A DNA stretch of 33,840 bases, from contig QHSQ01000001.1 of the NCBI GenBank assembly GCA_003221615.1, forward strand, positions 1 to 33,840, written 5' to 3'. Origin of the DNA: Candidatus Rokuibacteriota bacterium (GTDB lineage: Bacteria; Methylomirabilota; Methylomirabilia; Rokubacteriales; CSP1-6). The notes under the pieces were generated by a model, which made no database searches, was not told the origin of the DNA, and worked only from the letters and a program-made list of their open reading frames with translations. Each line of letters opens with the position of its first letter. Position 1 is the first letter of the stretch. Shown here piece by piece: positions 27,368-33,840 of this stretch. The position numbers and the translations under genes are program-made.

Positions 27368-28168
27368 TCAGCGACCCTTGAACGACGGCGCGCGCTTCTC
27401 GACGAAGGCGCGAATCCCTTCGCGCGCGTCCTCGGTCTCGGAGCAGACGTTCTGCGCGAATGTCTCGAACTCGAGCGCCCCGCGGAGATCGGTCTCCTCG
27501 CTGTGATAGAGCGCACGCTTGGCCAGTCGGATGGCGACCGGCGGGCCCGAAGCGATCTTCCGCGCCAGCTCGTAGGCGGCCGGCATCAACTCCTCCGGCG
27601 CGTAGACGGCGTTCACGATCCCGAGCCGCAGCGCCTCCTGCGCGTCGATGATCTCGCCGGTGAAGATGAGCTCGCACGCCTTGGCCATGCCGACCAGGCG
27701 CGGCAGGAAGTACGTCCCGCCCCAGTCCGGGTGCAGGCCGCGCTTGACGAAGGCCTGGGTGAACTTCGCGGCGGTCGACGCCAGGCGGATGTCACAGCCG
27801 AGCGCCAGGTTCATCCCGGCGCCGGCCGCGGCGCCGTTCACGGCAGCGATCACCGGCTTGGGCGCGTCGCGCATCGCCAGCAGCACGCGGTCGCGCAGGG
27901 GGGCCACCTTGTCCTCGAGCGGCCGCGCGGGCGCGCGGCCTTCCCTGGTATCGTTCATCGCCTTGACGTCGCCGCCGGCGCAGAAGCCCTTGCCGGCGCC
28001 GGTCACGACCAGGACTCGGACCTCGGTATCCTGACTCGCGCGGAGGACCGCGTCGTAGAGATCGTCGCGCAGGGTGTCACCGAGCGCGTTGAGACGCTCG
28101 GGACGGTTCAGGGTCAAGGTCGCGACGGCATCCTTCACTTCGTAGATCAGGCATTTGTAGTCGGGCAT
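27368..28168 (-). CDS. Enoyl-CoA hydratase/isomerase family protein (PaaG-like)
   Basis: Crotonase-fold CoA enzyme, 266 residues, acting on acyl-CoA double bonds. The CoA-binding/oxyanion motif is GFCAGGD (61-67), and NGAAAGAGMNLALGCDI is the second oxyanion region. In standard enoyl-CoA hydratase the residue at N120 is the catalytic Glu (E144 of rat enzyme); here it is Asn, while an Asp (D148 in HPDWGGTYFLPR) stands at the site of the second acid. That pattern matches the PaaG-like isomerase subgroup, so an isomerase of ring-opened or unsaturated acyl-CoA is more likely than hydratase. Start ATG 28168 has GAGGAGAGG upstream. The gene is divergent from the nitroreductase. Confidence 0.88.
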   Translation of the reverse strand: MPDYKCLIYEVKDAVATLTLNRPERLNALGDTLRDDLYDAVLRASQDTEVRVLVVTGAGKGFCAGGDVKAMNDTREGRAPARPLEDKVAPLRDRVLLAMRDAPKPVIAAVNGAAAGAGMNLALGCDIRLASTAAKFTQAFVKRGLHPDWGGTYFLPRLVGMAKACELIFTGEIIDAQEALRLGIVNAVYAPEELMPAAYELARKIASGPPVAIRLAKRALYHSEETDLRGALEFETFAQNVCSETEDAREGIRAFVEKRAPSFKGR

Positions 28169-28212
28169 GGTCCTCTCCTCTATGAGGACCTCGAATATAC
28201 CGCGGAGGGCAT
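28169..28212. promoter_or_regulatory. Divergent regulatory gap with inverted repeat
   Basis: A 44-bp gap between the crotonase (minus) and nitroreductase (plus) genes. GGTCCTC (28169-28175) and GAGGACC (28184-28190) form a 7-bp inverted repeat with an 8-nt centre that overlaps the crotonase ribosome binding site. TATATT (28199-28194) on the minus strand may be its -10; GGAGGG (28204-28209) is the nitroreductase ribosome binding site. Confidence 0.4.
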
Positions 28213-28842
28213 ATGGACTTCTTCGATGTCGTGACCACGCAGCGGGCCATGCGACGCCTCAAGACCGACGCGATTCCCGACGACGTCTTGAAGAAGATCA
28301 TGGACACCGCGATCTGCGCGCCGAGCGGCGGAAATCGTCAAAACTGGAGCTTCGTGGTGGTCCGCGATCAGGCCCGACGAGCCCGGCTCGGCGAGCTCTA
28401 CCGCGAGGCGTGGGGCGAGCTGATGAAAGTGCCGTACTACGCCGGCGCGACCAAGGAGCCGGCGGACAGCCCGGCGGGCAAGATGCTCGCCTCGGCCCGC
28501 CACCTCGGGGAGCACCTCGGCGAGGCGCCGGTGATCGTCCTCGCCTGCGTCACGCTCGATCCGGGCGTCAGGGTGAGTCTGACGACCGGCGCATCGATCT
28601 ACCCGGCCGTCCAGAACATCATGCTGGCGGCGCGCGCCCTCGGCATCGGGAGCTGCCTCACCACCATCCACCGGTTCCGCGACGCGCAGGTGAAAGAGCT
28701 GCTCGGGATCCCGGCCGATGTCGAGACGGCCGCCCTGATCCCGCTGGGCTACCCGCTCGGGAGATTCGGCCGCCCGCCGCGCCGGTCGGTGGGCGAGGTG
28801 GCGTTCGCGGATCGTTGGGGCCGGGCGCTCGGATCCCTATAA
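28213..28842 (+). CDS. Nitroreductase family protein
   Basis: FMN-dependent nitroreductase of 209 residues, a typical length. The N-terminal VVTTQRAMRRLKTDAIPDDVLKKIMDTAICAPSGGNRQNW contains the FMN-binding QRAMRRL and SGGNRQNW elements (R, N and S contacts of FMN); later YPAVQNIMLAARALGIGSCLTT and the C-terminal LIPLGYP-GRFG region are typical of the family. The natural substrate can be a quinone, an enone or a nitro group; sequence does not decide. It is divergent from the PaaG-like gene, with GGAGGG before the ATG. The GNAT gene starts 7 nt beyond its stop but has its own promoter. Confidence 0.92.
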   Translation: MDFFDVVTTQRAMRRLKTDAIPDDVLKKIMDTAICAPSGGNRQNWSFVVVRDQARRARLGELYREAWGELMKVPYYAGATKEPADSPAGKMLASARHLGEHLGEAPVIVLACVTLDPGVRVSLTTGASIYPAVQNIMLAARALGIGSCLTTIHRFRDAQVKELLGIPADVETAALIPLGYPLGRFGRPPRRSVGEVAFADRWGRALGSL

Positions 28843-28843
28843 T
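28815..28843 (+). promoter_or_regulatory. Promoter of the GNAT gene (TTGGGG-17-TATAAT)
   Basis: TATAAT (28838-28843), the consensus -10, lies exactly 17 bp after TTGGGG (28815-28820), a fair -35. The GTG start at 28850 follows after 6 nt, so the message would be leaderless. The promoter lies inside the end of the nitroreductase gene. Confidence 0.7.
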
Positions 28844-28849
28844 CGAAGT

Positions 28850-29341
28850 GTGGCTCGTGTCGAGCGCGCAACCCCTCACGCGATTCGTGCCGCGACGGCC
28901 CGCGACGCCGCGGTGATCGCGGATCTGGTTCGACGCGCGTTCGCTGCGCAGCCGCGCCCGACCAATCCGCCGTCGAGCGCCCTCAAGGAGACGGCCGCAA
29001 CGATCATCGCGCACCTCGCGCGCGGCGGCGGCGCGGTCCTCGAGCGCGACCGCGTGGTGGTCGGCGCGGTGTTGTGGGAAGAGGAGGACAGCGCGCTCTA
29101 CATCAGCCGCGTCTCGGTCGATCCGGCGTACCGGAGGCAGGGCATCGCCCGAGCGCTCGTCGACGAGGCCGAGCGCGAAGCGCGCCGCCGAGGCTTTTCT
29201 CGCATGACCCTCGGCGTGCGCCTCGAGCTCGTGGAGAATCACCAGCTCTTCAGGTCGTGCGGTTTCGTGGACGCCGAGCTTCGCAGCCACGAAGGCTTCA
29301 GCCGGCCCACGTGGGTGCTGATGGAGCGCCGGCTTACCTAG
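28850..29341 (+). CDS. GNAT family N-acetyltransferase
   Basis: Acetyl-CoA-dependent acetyltransferase of 163 residues. The order is AIRAATARDAAVIADLVRRAF (beta1-alpha1), YISRVSVDPAYRRQGIARALV, which holds the pyrophosphate-binding motif RRQGIA (motif A), and the C-terminal LVENHQLFRSCGFV, the usual beta6-alpha4 (motif B, F-x-x-x-GF) region. Substrate unknown. The start is GTG at 28850, 6 nt after TATAAT; a longer frame is not supported. It lies right beside the nitroreductase but is separately promoted. No terminator is seen before the convergent HD-domain gene (12-bp gap). Confidence 0.9.
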   Translation: MARVERATPHAIRAATARDAAVIADLVRRAFAAQPRPTNPPSSALKETAATIIAHLARGGGAVLERDRVVVGAVLWEEEDSALYISRVSVDPAYRRQGIARALVDEAEREARRRGFSRMTLGVRLELVENHQLFRSCGFVDAELRSHEGFSRPTWVLMERRLT

Positions 29342-29353
29342 GCCGGTCGGCGC

Positions 29354-30097
29354 CTACAGGTACTTCGTCGGGTGGTTCATCGTCCGCCACATGTGCGCCG
29401 ACGGGCTCTGGTCGAAGCCCAGCCCTTCCTTCGGCTGCTTGAAGTGACGGCCGACGACGTCCGTGAACTCGTCGAGCTCGACCTTGACGTTCGGGTCGAA
29501 CGAGTAGAGGTCGTTCACGGTGATGAGGCGTGACGACTCGTACCACTTGTGCTCACGCGCGCGCCGGTGAGCTTCCTGGAGGTGCGGCTCGGGCCGGAAG
29601 TCCGCGCCGAAGAGCCGGATGTAGGAGTCGGGGTACTTGTACCCGTACGCCTCGTCGGGGAAGAACCGCAGCACCTGGTGATAACGGATCGCCCAGCTCA
29701 CTTCCTCGTCGACGTAGGGCTCGACGAGCTGCGCGCCCCAGTAGCCGTGGTCGCCGCGAATGAATCCCATGGCGGAGATGTCGTGGAGCAGGCACCCCAG
29801 CACGATCTTTTCGCTGACGCCGTTCTTCTGCGCCAGGCGCGCGCTCTGGAGGACGTGCGTGGAGGGCCCGAAGCGCAGTTTGAAGAAGTCGAACAAGGTC
29901 GGCTTCTCGGGCATCAGGGGCAGCCGCGGATCGTGGCCCATCATGTAGAGCTTGCCCTGGCTCTGCTGGGGCGGCAGCGGCTGTCGCGGATCGCGCTCGC
30001 CGGACGTGTAAATCGCCGACTTCACGACGATCCGGTCGAGCTCCTGGCTCATTGCGTGCTCGGCTGCCTCGGCCCGTTCCAGCGACGTCATCGCCAT
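29354..30097 (-). CDS. HD domain-containing protein
   Basis: A 247-residue protein with a metal-binding HD phosphohydrolase domain: an early His in GPSTHVLQSARLA (H81), the HD pair in CLLHDISA (H105-D106), and later RGDHGYWGAQL and AIRYHQV, which would supply the distal His/Asp ligands. It lacks GGDEF/response motifs. The substrate (nucleotide or other phosphoester) is unknown, and similar HD proteins include inositol-oxygenase-like enzymes; I cannot exclude a di-iron oxygenase role. I choose the ATG at 30097 because GGAGGG lies 5 nt before it; the upstream ATG at 30115 would place the site inside the gene. It follows the ATP-grasp gene by 58 nt in the same direction. Confidence 0.78.
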   Translation of the reverse strand: MAMTSLERAEAAEHAMSQELDRIVVKSAIYTSGERDPRQPLPPQQSQGKLYMMGHDPRLPLMPEKPTLFDFFKLRFGPSTHVLQSARLAQKNGVSEKIVLGCLLHDISAMGFIRGDHGYWGAQLVEPYVDEEVSWAIRYHQVLRFFPDEAYGYKYPDSYIRLFGADFRPEPHLQEAHRRAREHKWYESSRLITVNDLYSFDPNVKVELDEFTDVVGRHFKQPKEGLGFDQSPSAHMWRTMNHPTKYL

Positions 30098-30155
30098 CGC
30101 ATCCCTCCGGGACATCGAACGTTGCCTCGATGATCGGTCTCCGGGCCACCGACTG

Positions 30156-31016
30156 TCAAGCCGCGTGGAGGCGGGCGACGAGCGCCGCCGCGAAGCGGTC
30201 GCCCGCGCCCGGAGCCAGGTGGAGCCCGAGCCCGGGCTCGGTGACCTCGACCTCCATGAGCACGAACCGAGCGTTCCGGCGTACGCCGTCGATTCTGGCG
30301 TAGAGCGGCTCGCTCGGGAGGCTCCGCAGAACCCGGGTCATGGCGTCGATCGTGGCTTCATCGAGGGCGGCGGCTTCCATGCGTCCGCCATATTGACTGT
30401 TCACGCGGAACTCACCGGTCGCCGGCACGCGCCGGAGTCCGTGGGAAAACGTTCCTCCGAAGAACACGCCAGCGATCTCCCCCGCGGTGACCTCGGGAAT
30501 GAACTCCTGGACGAGCAGCCGTGGCGAGCGCGTGACGGCGTGAAATCGAGCGAGCGCCTCGGCCTCATGTCCGCACGCGACGCGCTCGACGCCTACGCCG
30601 CTTGCCCCGACGGTCGGCTTGATGATCGCCTCTCTCAGCGACAGCCGGGCCAGCGCCCCGGCCACCAGGGCGGCGTCGGCTTCGACGATCGTACACGCCG
30701 GGAGCAGCGCGCCCCGCGCGGCGAGGTCGGTCAGATAGGCCTTGTCGAGATTCCAGCGCACGAGATCGGGCGCATTGAAGACTCGGGTCGGTTCGAGTCG
30801 GTCGAGCCATGCGCGGTAGTCGTCGAGGGTCTGGTGATAGTCCCAGGTGGAGCGGATCAGGACTGCCCGCGCGCCGTCGAAGGGCTCGAATGGTCCGTTC
30901 CACGGCGCGCGCTCCACCCGGAATCCTCGTTGAACGAGGGCGTCGGCGAGACAGCGATCGCTCGGGCTCAGCTCCGGCCACGCGCGACAGGTCGCGAGAA
31001 CGATGCGATCAGGCAC
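30156..31016 (-). CDS. ATP-grasp domain protein (RimK/glutathione-synthetase-like)
   Basis: A 286-residue ATP-grasp ligase. The N-terminal Rossmann-like part includes RIVLATCRAWPELSPSD and LIRSTWDYHQTLDDY; the ATP-grasp core has EAIIKPTVGASGVGV (the P-loop-like KPxxGxxGxGV), VQEFIPEV (adenine-binding hinge) and the metal site MEVEVTEPGLG. Such enzymes link a carboxylate with an amine or thiol using ATP; the cycloserine-pathway enzyme DcsG and related ligases share this short form. Substrates are unknown. Start GTG at 31016. It follows the SDR gene after 33 nt and precedes the HD gene, so the three probably form one operon. Confidence 0.8.
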   Translation of the reverse strand: MPDRIVLATCRAWPELSPSDRCLADALVQRGFRVERAPWNGPFEPFDGARAVLIRSTWDYHQTLDDYRAWLDRLEPTRVFNAPDLVRWNLDKAYLTDLAARGALLPACTIVEADAALVAGALARLSLREAIIKPTVGASGVGVERVACGHEAEALARFHAVTRSPRLLVQEFIPEVTAGEIAGVFFGGTFSHGLRRVPATGEFRVNSQYGGRMEAAALDEATIDAMTRVLRSLPSEPLYARIDGVRRNARFVLMEVEVTEPGLGLHLAPGAGDRFAAALVARLHAA

Positions 31017-31049
31017 GCATCTGTCTCGAGCTTGCGGTCGATCGCCGCC

Positions 31050-31808
31050 CTAGGCCATGACCCAGCCGCCGTTGGGCTGGAGCACCTGACCCGTGAGGTA
31101 GTTCGCGTCCTCCGCCGCGAGGAAGACCGCGCAATAGGCGACGTCCTCGACCCGACCGAGGTGGCGCACCGGCAGCTCGCCGATCCGCTTCGCGCGGTAT
31201 TCCGGCGTCATCACCGCACGGCTCATGTCGGTGTCGATCCCGCCGGGGGCGATCGCGTTGACGGTGACGCCGTGCGGGCCCACCTCGTGAGCCATCGCGC
31301 GGGTGAACGCCTCGATGGCGCCCTTGGTCGCGGCGTAGGCGGCGAAGCCACCGGTGCCGACCGAGGCCCGGACGAGCTGGGTCGAGAAGTTGATGATGCG
31401 CCCGTAGCGGGCGGAGACCATCGGGCGCAGGGCGCGCTGGGTGCAGAGAAACGTGCCCATCACGTTGATCGCGAACATCGACTCGTAGCTCTCGATCGGA
31501 GCGTCGATGAACTGGCCGCGCGTCATCACGCCGGCGTTGTTGACGAGAATGTCGAGGCGGCCGAAGCGCGCGAGCACCAGATCGACCATGGCGCCGACCT
31601 GGTCCGCGCGCGCGACGTCCGCGTGCACGGCCTCGGCCCGGCGTCCGAGCTGCTGGAGCTCGGTCACGACCTCTTTGGCTCCGGCGGCGCTGGCGTTGTA
31701 GTTCACCGCCACGTCGGCGCCCTCGCGGCCGAACGCGAGCGCGATCGCGCGGCCGAATCCGCGACCTGCTCCGGTTACCAGCGCGACCCGACCGTCCAGA
31801 CGTCCCAT
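31050..31808 (-). CDS. SDR family oxidoreductase (FabG-like)
   Basis: Classical short-chain dehydrogenase/reductase, 252 residues. It has the NAD(P)-binding motif TGAGRGFG (12-19), NNAG (90-93) and the catalytic triad S142, Y158 and K162 (YxxxK in AAYAATKGA). The gap of 16 residues from Ser to Tyr is slightly longer than the usual 12-13. The C-terminal pattern VNAIAPGGIDTDM and SNYLTGQ-type (ANYLTGQVLQPNGGW) are family-typical. It most resembles 3-oxoacyl-ACP reductase or an alcohol dehydrogenase; substrate and cofactor cannot be fixed. First gene of the SDR / ATP-grasp / HD operon, divergent from DinB. Confidence 0.9.
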   Translation of the reverse strand: MGRLDGRVALVTGAGRGFGRAIALAFGREGADVAVNYNASAAGAKEVVTELQQLGRRAEAVHADVARADQVGAMVDLVLARFGRLDILVNNAGVMTRGQFIDAPIESYESMFAINVMGTFLCTQRALRPMVSARYGRIINFSTQLVRASVGTGGFAAYAATKGAIEAFTRAMAHEVGPHGVTVNAIAPGGIDTDMSRAVMTPEYRAKRIGELPVRHLGRVEDVAYCAVFLAAEDANYLTGQVLQPNGGWVMA

Positions 31809-31816
31809 GCGAGTAT

Positions 31817-31828
31817 CCTCACGTGAGG
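31817..31828. promoter_or_regulatory. 12-bp palindrome, candidate operator
   Basis: CCTCACGTGAGG is a perfect 12-bp palindrome centred in the 70-bp gap (31809-31878) between the divergent SDR and DinB genes, 9 bp from the SDR start codon. A repressor site covering the SDR promoter is plausible; no regulator gene is adjacent. Confidence 0.4.
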
Positions 31829-31878
31829 TGTTCGTTGATGCTTCTGGGATACAGCGCGGATGAAGGAGGTGTCAAGAC

Positions 31879-32439
31879 GTGCACGAACCCCTGAACGTCC
31901 TGACCAATGCCCGGACCGAGCTCGCGCGCTTTCCACGCGTGCTCGATGCCTTGCTGAAGGACCTCGACGAAGCGGCCTGGCGCGCCCACCCGGTACCCGT
32001 CGAGTGGGCGCCTGTCGAGATCGTCTGTCACCTGCGCGACGAGGAAGTCGAAGACTTCGGCGCGCGCCTTCGCGTCGTCGTCGAAGGCGGCACCAGCTTC
32101 GCACCGATTGATCCGGAGCGCTGGGCGACGGAGCGACGCTATGCCGAGGACGACGGACTCAGAGCACTGGCGGCGTTTCGCGAGCGCCGCGCTGCGAGTC
32201 TCCGCTTCCTGGACGGATTCGCCCACTCGAGTTCGGGGCTCGCTCCAGGACGTCTCATGGTGGCGGTCGAGCACCGTCGACTCGGCTATTTGTCCGGCCT
32301 GGATATCCTGGCCGCCTGGGTCGAGCACGATCGCCTGCACCTCGCGCAGCTCGCCTCCACGCTGGCCCGAAACTGGGCCGCGCGTTGGGCGCCGCTCCAC
32401 ACGGAGTACGCCGGCCCCATCCCGTACGCCAACGGTTGA
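31879..32439 (+). CDS. DinB-like four-helix metalloenzyme
   Basis: A 186-residue member of the DinB/YfiT superfamily, a four-helix bundle that binds one divalent metal. The His triad is readable: H51 in EIVCHLRDEE, and H150 and H154 in AWVEHDRLHLAQL. Bacterial members are thiol-S-transferases or unknown hydrolases; bacillithiol- or mycothiol-dependent detoxification is the best-known role, not provable here. The GTG start at 31879 is supported by a strong AAGGAGGTG (31863-31871) with a 7-nt spacer. The stop codon lies in the first copy of a GGTTGATCGCGCGC motif that recurs next to the recombinase scar. Confidence 0.88.
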   Translation: MHEPLNVLTNARTELARFPRVLDALLKDLDEAAWRAHPVPVEWAPVEIVCHLRDEEVEDFGARLRVVVEGGTSFAPIDPERWATERRYAEDDGLRALAAFRERRAASLRFLDGFAHSSSGLAPGRLMVAVEHRRLGYLSGLDILAAWVEHDRLHLAQLASTLARNWAARWAPLHTEYAGPIPYANG

Positions 32440-32462
32440 TCGCGCGCGGTGGATAGCGCTCG

Positions 32463-32498
32463 CCTCGGGTTAATCGCGCCCCTCGGGTTGATCGCGCG
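32463..32498. repeat. Two tandem 18-bp repeats (third partial copy nearby), candidate attachment scar
   Basis: CCTCGGGTTAATCGCGCC (32463-32480) and CCTCGGGTTGATCGCGCG (32481-32498) are direct tandem copies, 16 of 18 bases identical. A partial third copy, GGTTGATCGCGCGC, lies at 32434-32447 over the DinB stop codon. The recombinase fragment ends inside the first copy. They may be the residue of a recombination site or a duplicated insertion target. Confidence 0.45.
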
Positions 32499-33420
32499 CC
32501 CAGCGGTGGGGGGTATGGGGGGCCATTTCGGTGTCGCGCCCGGGGTTCAACTCAGCATCAGAGCCGCCAGAGATCGGCGGAACCGCGAAGCCGCGGACGT
32601 TTACGGAGAGTCCCTGCACCAAGCCGCCCGAGATGACGCCCTCCGCGCGCCCGTAGCCCTCGAAGACCCAGGCCTGGGCGCCGTAGCCCTCGTCGGCGAG
32701 AAACGCCTTATTCTCGTCCGACAGGTCCGGCAAGTCGGCGACCGCGCCCGCCGGCCACACCTTGATCGTCGACACCAAGGCTTTCCTCAAGATCTGCCTG
32801 GCCTGGTGCTGCGTCTCAGCGGGGATGGAGCCCGTCGGCGCGTCGATCGCGGCCTGTAGGACAGCGGACCAGGAGGCCCACGTGGTGCGAAGCTGCTCCA
32901 CCTCGGTGCGATCGGCCGCAAGGTCACGCTCGATCCCCTCAAGCTCCCCCAGACGGCGCTCGGCCCGCTCGCGGTTCACCTTGGCCTCGGACCACTCGGC
33001 CTTTAGCCCCGCCACCAGCGCGTCGTCCTCGACCTGGCCGATGCGCTTTACTAGCCGGGCCTCGATCGCCGCCAACTTTGGCAGGTCCACGATGAGGCCC
33101 GCGCGCTCAGCCTCGCGTTGCTGCCGGGCGCCGCTGTCGTGGGCCTGCCGCTCCAAGTGTGCGGTGAAGCTCTCGACGGTGAAGGTCTTGAACAGCGCCG
33201 CGACGACCGCGGTGTTCAACTCGCCCATCGGCGTGCCGGTCGCGTTGGTACAGGCCTGACGCTCGCGGCGGTTGCGGCAAGTGTAGACGTAGGCCAGGTT
33301 GCGCCCGCGCTTGGTCGCCAGCATCGGGCCGCCACAGACACCGCAGGACAGGAAGCCGCTCAACAAGTAGGTGCCCTTGGTGCTCTCGACCTCGCCGACC
33401 GAGCTGCGCTCACGCTTCGG
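32470..33420 (-). pseudogene. Large serine recombinase, 5'-truncated fragment
   Basis: The C-terminal part of a large serine recombinase, about 316 residues of recognisable sequence. The zinc beta-ribbon domain is clear: TYLLSGFLSCGVCGGPM with Cys residues 81 and 84, then C103 and C112 of the open frame (YTCRNRRERQAC). A long charged coiled coil follows (about residues 130-240), then a beta-rich tail. The N-terminal catalytic resolvase domain (serine nucleophile and the recombinase domain) is missing. The open frame runs on to 33585, but residues before about 56 (upstream of 33420) are unlike any recombinase. It is a remnant of an integrated mobile element, not a working integrase. Confidence 0.75.
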
Positions 33421-33706
33421 TATCGAGAACGACCCGGCGAAGACGCTGCCGCACCCGACTCTGCGCGAACGGTGGAGCAGCGAGGCCGAAGCCGTCGGTC
33501 TCGCCTCACTGGCCAACTGGGGCGTCGCCGCGGACGTCGCGCGTGATGCGCACGCGTTCGTGGTAAGCCGCGGCATCGCCAACATGGGCGGCCCCGCGAG
33601 CGAACAGGACTACGCCGACTTCGCGGCGAAGTTCAAGGGTCGGCTCAGCGAAGACCAGATCACGACCTCGGTCGAGTGGCACCGCGGGCTCGGAGGCAAG
33701 GCGTGA
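33371..33706 (+). CDS. Unidentified protein, possibly 5'-truncated
   Basis: Open frame to a TGA at 33704-33706, overlapping the next gene as TGATG. The supported part is roughly residues 22-111: LPHPTLRERWSSEAEAVGLASLANWG, a helix-rich segment, then EQDYADFAAKFKGRL and VEWHRG. I do not recognise a family. Its first part (33371-33420) is antisense to the recombinase fragment, so the true 5' end is probably lost at the junction near 33420, or starts inside the segment. Coupling to the next gene supports it being a real frame from the mobile element side. Confidence 0.4.
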   Translation: MPLVLSTSPTELRSRFGIENDPAKTLPHPTLRERWSSEAEAVGLASLANWGVAADVARDAHAFVVSRGIANMGGPASEQDYADFAAKFKGRLSEDQITTSVEWHRGLGGKA

Positions 33707-33840
33707 TGCCCTACGCGAACGTAGTAATCCGGGTTGAGGACCCGTCCGCCCACGGCGTCGCCCTGGCCCTGAAGAAGCTGCGCGTCGGCGCGATGAAGGC
33801 CGGGCTCGCGACGCTCATGCGACATGACTCCAAGCTTTTC
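33706..33840 (+). CDS. Partial gene running off the window end (unidentified)
   Basis: The ATG at 33706 overlaps the preceding stop (TGATG), and 45 codons stay open to the end of the window. The N-terminus MPYANVVIRVEDPSAHGVA followed by LALKKLRVGAMKAG is a small basic beta-alpha-like start with a faint resemblance to bS21-type ribosomal proteins; the resemblance is too weak to name it. The C-terminus is not in the window. Confidence 0.35.
   Translation, partial: MPYANVVIRVEDPSAHGVALALKKLRVGAMKAGLATLMRHDSKLF

Overview
The window is a gene-dense stretch (about 33 genes in 33.8 kb) of GC-rich bacterial chromosome. Short intergenic gaps, frequent GTG and TTG starts, and the gene mix (flavin-dependent LLM oxidoreductase, form-II-like molybdenum hydroxylase, UdgX, RidA, metal-dependent hydrolases, MFS) fit a soil or groundwater lineage such as Rokubacteria/Methylomirabilota or a deltaproteobacterium. 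No rRNA or marker gene settles this, so the taxonomy is inference. No rRNA, tRNA or CRISPR array was seen.

Layout. 1-1.4 kb: two convergent genes, both apparently cut at their 3' ends where they meet. 1.37-4.2 kb: leftward operon (zinc ribbon, M20 peptidase, amidohydrolase, running into the cut antiporter). 4.2-6.36 kb: rightward LLM oxidoreductase, VOC protein and methyltransferase. 6.36-10.5 kb: a leftward signalling module of histidine kinase, sigma-54 response regulator and trypsin-like protease, followed by a separately transcribed DUF1344-like secreted protein with a sigma-54 promoter, two upstream dyads and an intrinsic terminator. 10.7-17 kb: msrA, an orphan molybdenum hydroxylase subunit, a divergent secreted phosphoesterase plus esterase, a structured intergenic region, and a UdgX-type uracil-DNA protein with a shortened N-terminal domain. 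17-20 kb: leftward lipoprotein, Cys/His-rich protein, MFS transporter and thioesterase. 20.2-25.4 kb: rightward polyhydroxybutyrate-depolymerase-like esterase, pseudopilin, glnS, cupin and a GHKL ATPase. 25.4-32.4 kb: Uma2 nuclease, a three-domain RidA protein, a PaaG-like crotonase, nitroreductase, GNAT, the HD / ATP-grasp / SDR group and DinB. 32.4 kb to the end: a mobile-element scar with a 5'-truncated serine recombinase, 18-bp tandem repeats beside it, and two coupled unidentified genes running off the window.

How the parts work together. The clearest integrated unit is the 6.36-10.5 kb module: an envelope-sensing kinase and its NtrC-type regulator lie next to a gene whose upstream region has a near-consensus -24/-12 element with paired inverted repeats about 110-130 bp upstream of the inferred start. 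A second recurring theme is transcription start: at least nine genes have a TANNNT hexamer only 5-8 nt before the start codon, implying leaderless mRNAs, and two divergent pairs appear to share compact bidirectional promoters. Most other genes are metabolic housekeeping or accessory enzymes in short operons.
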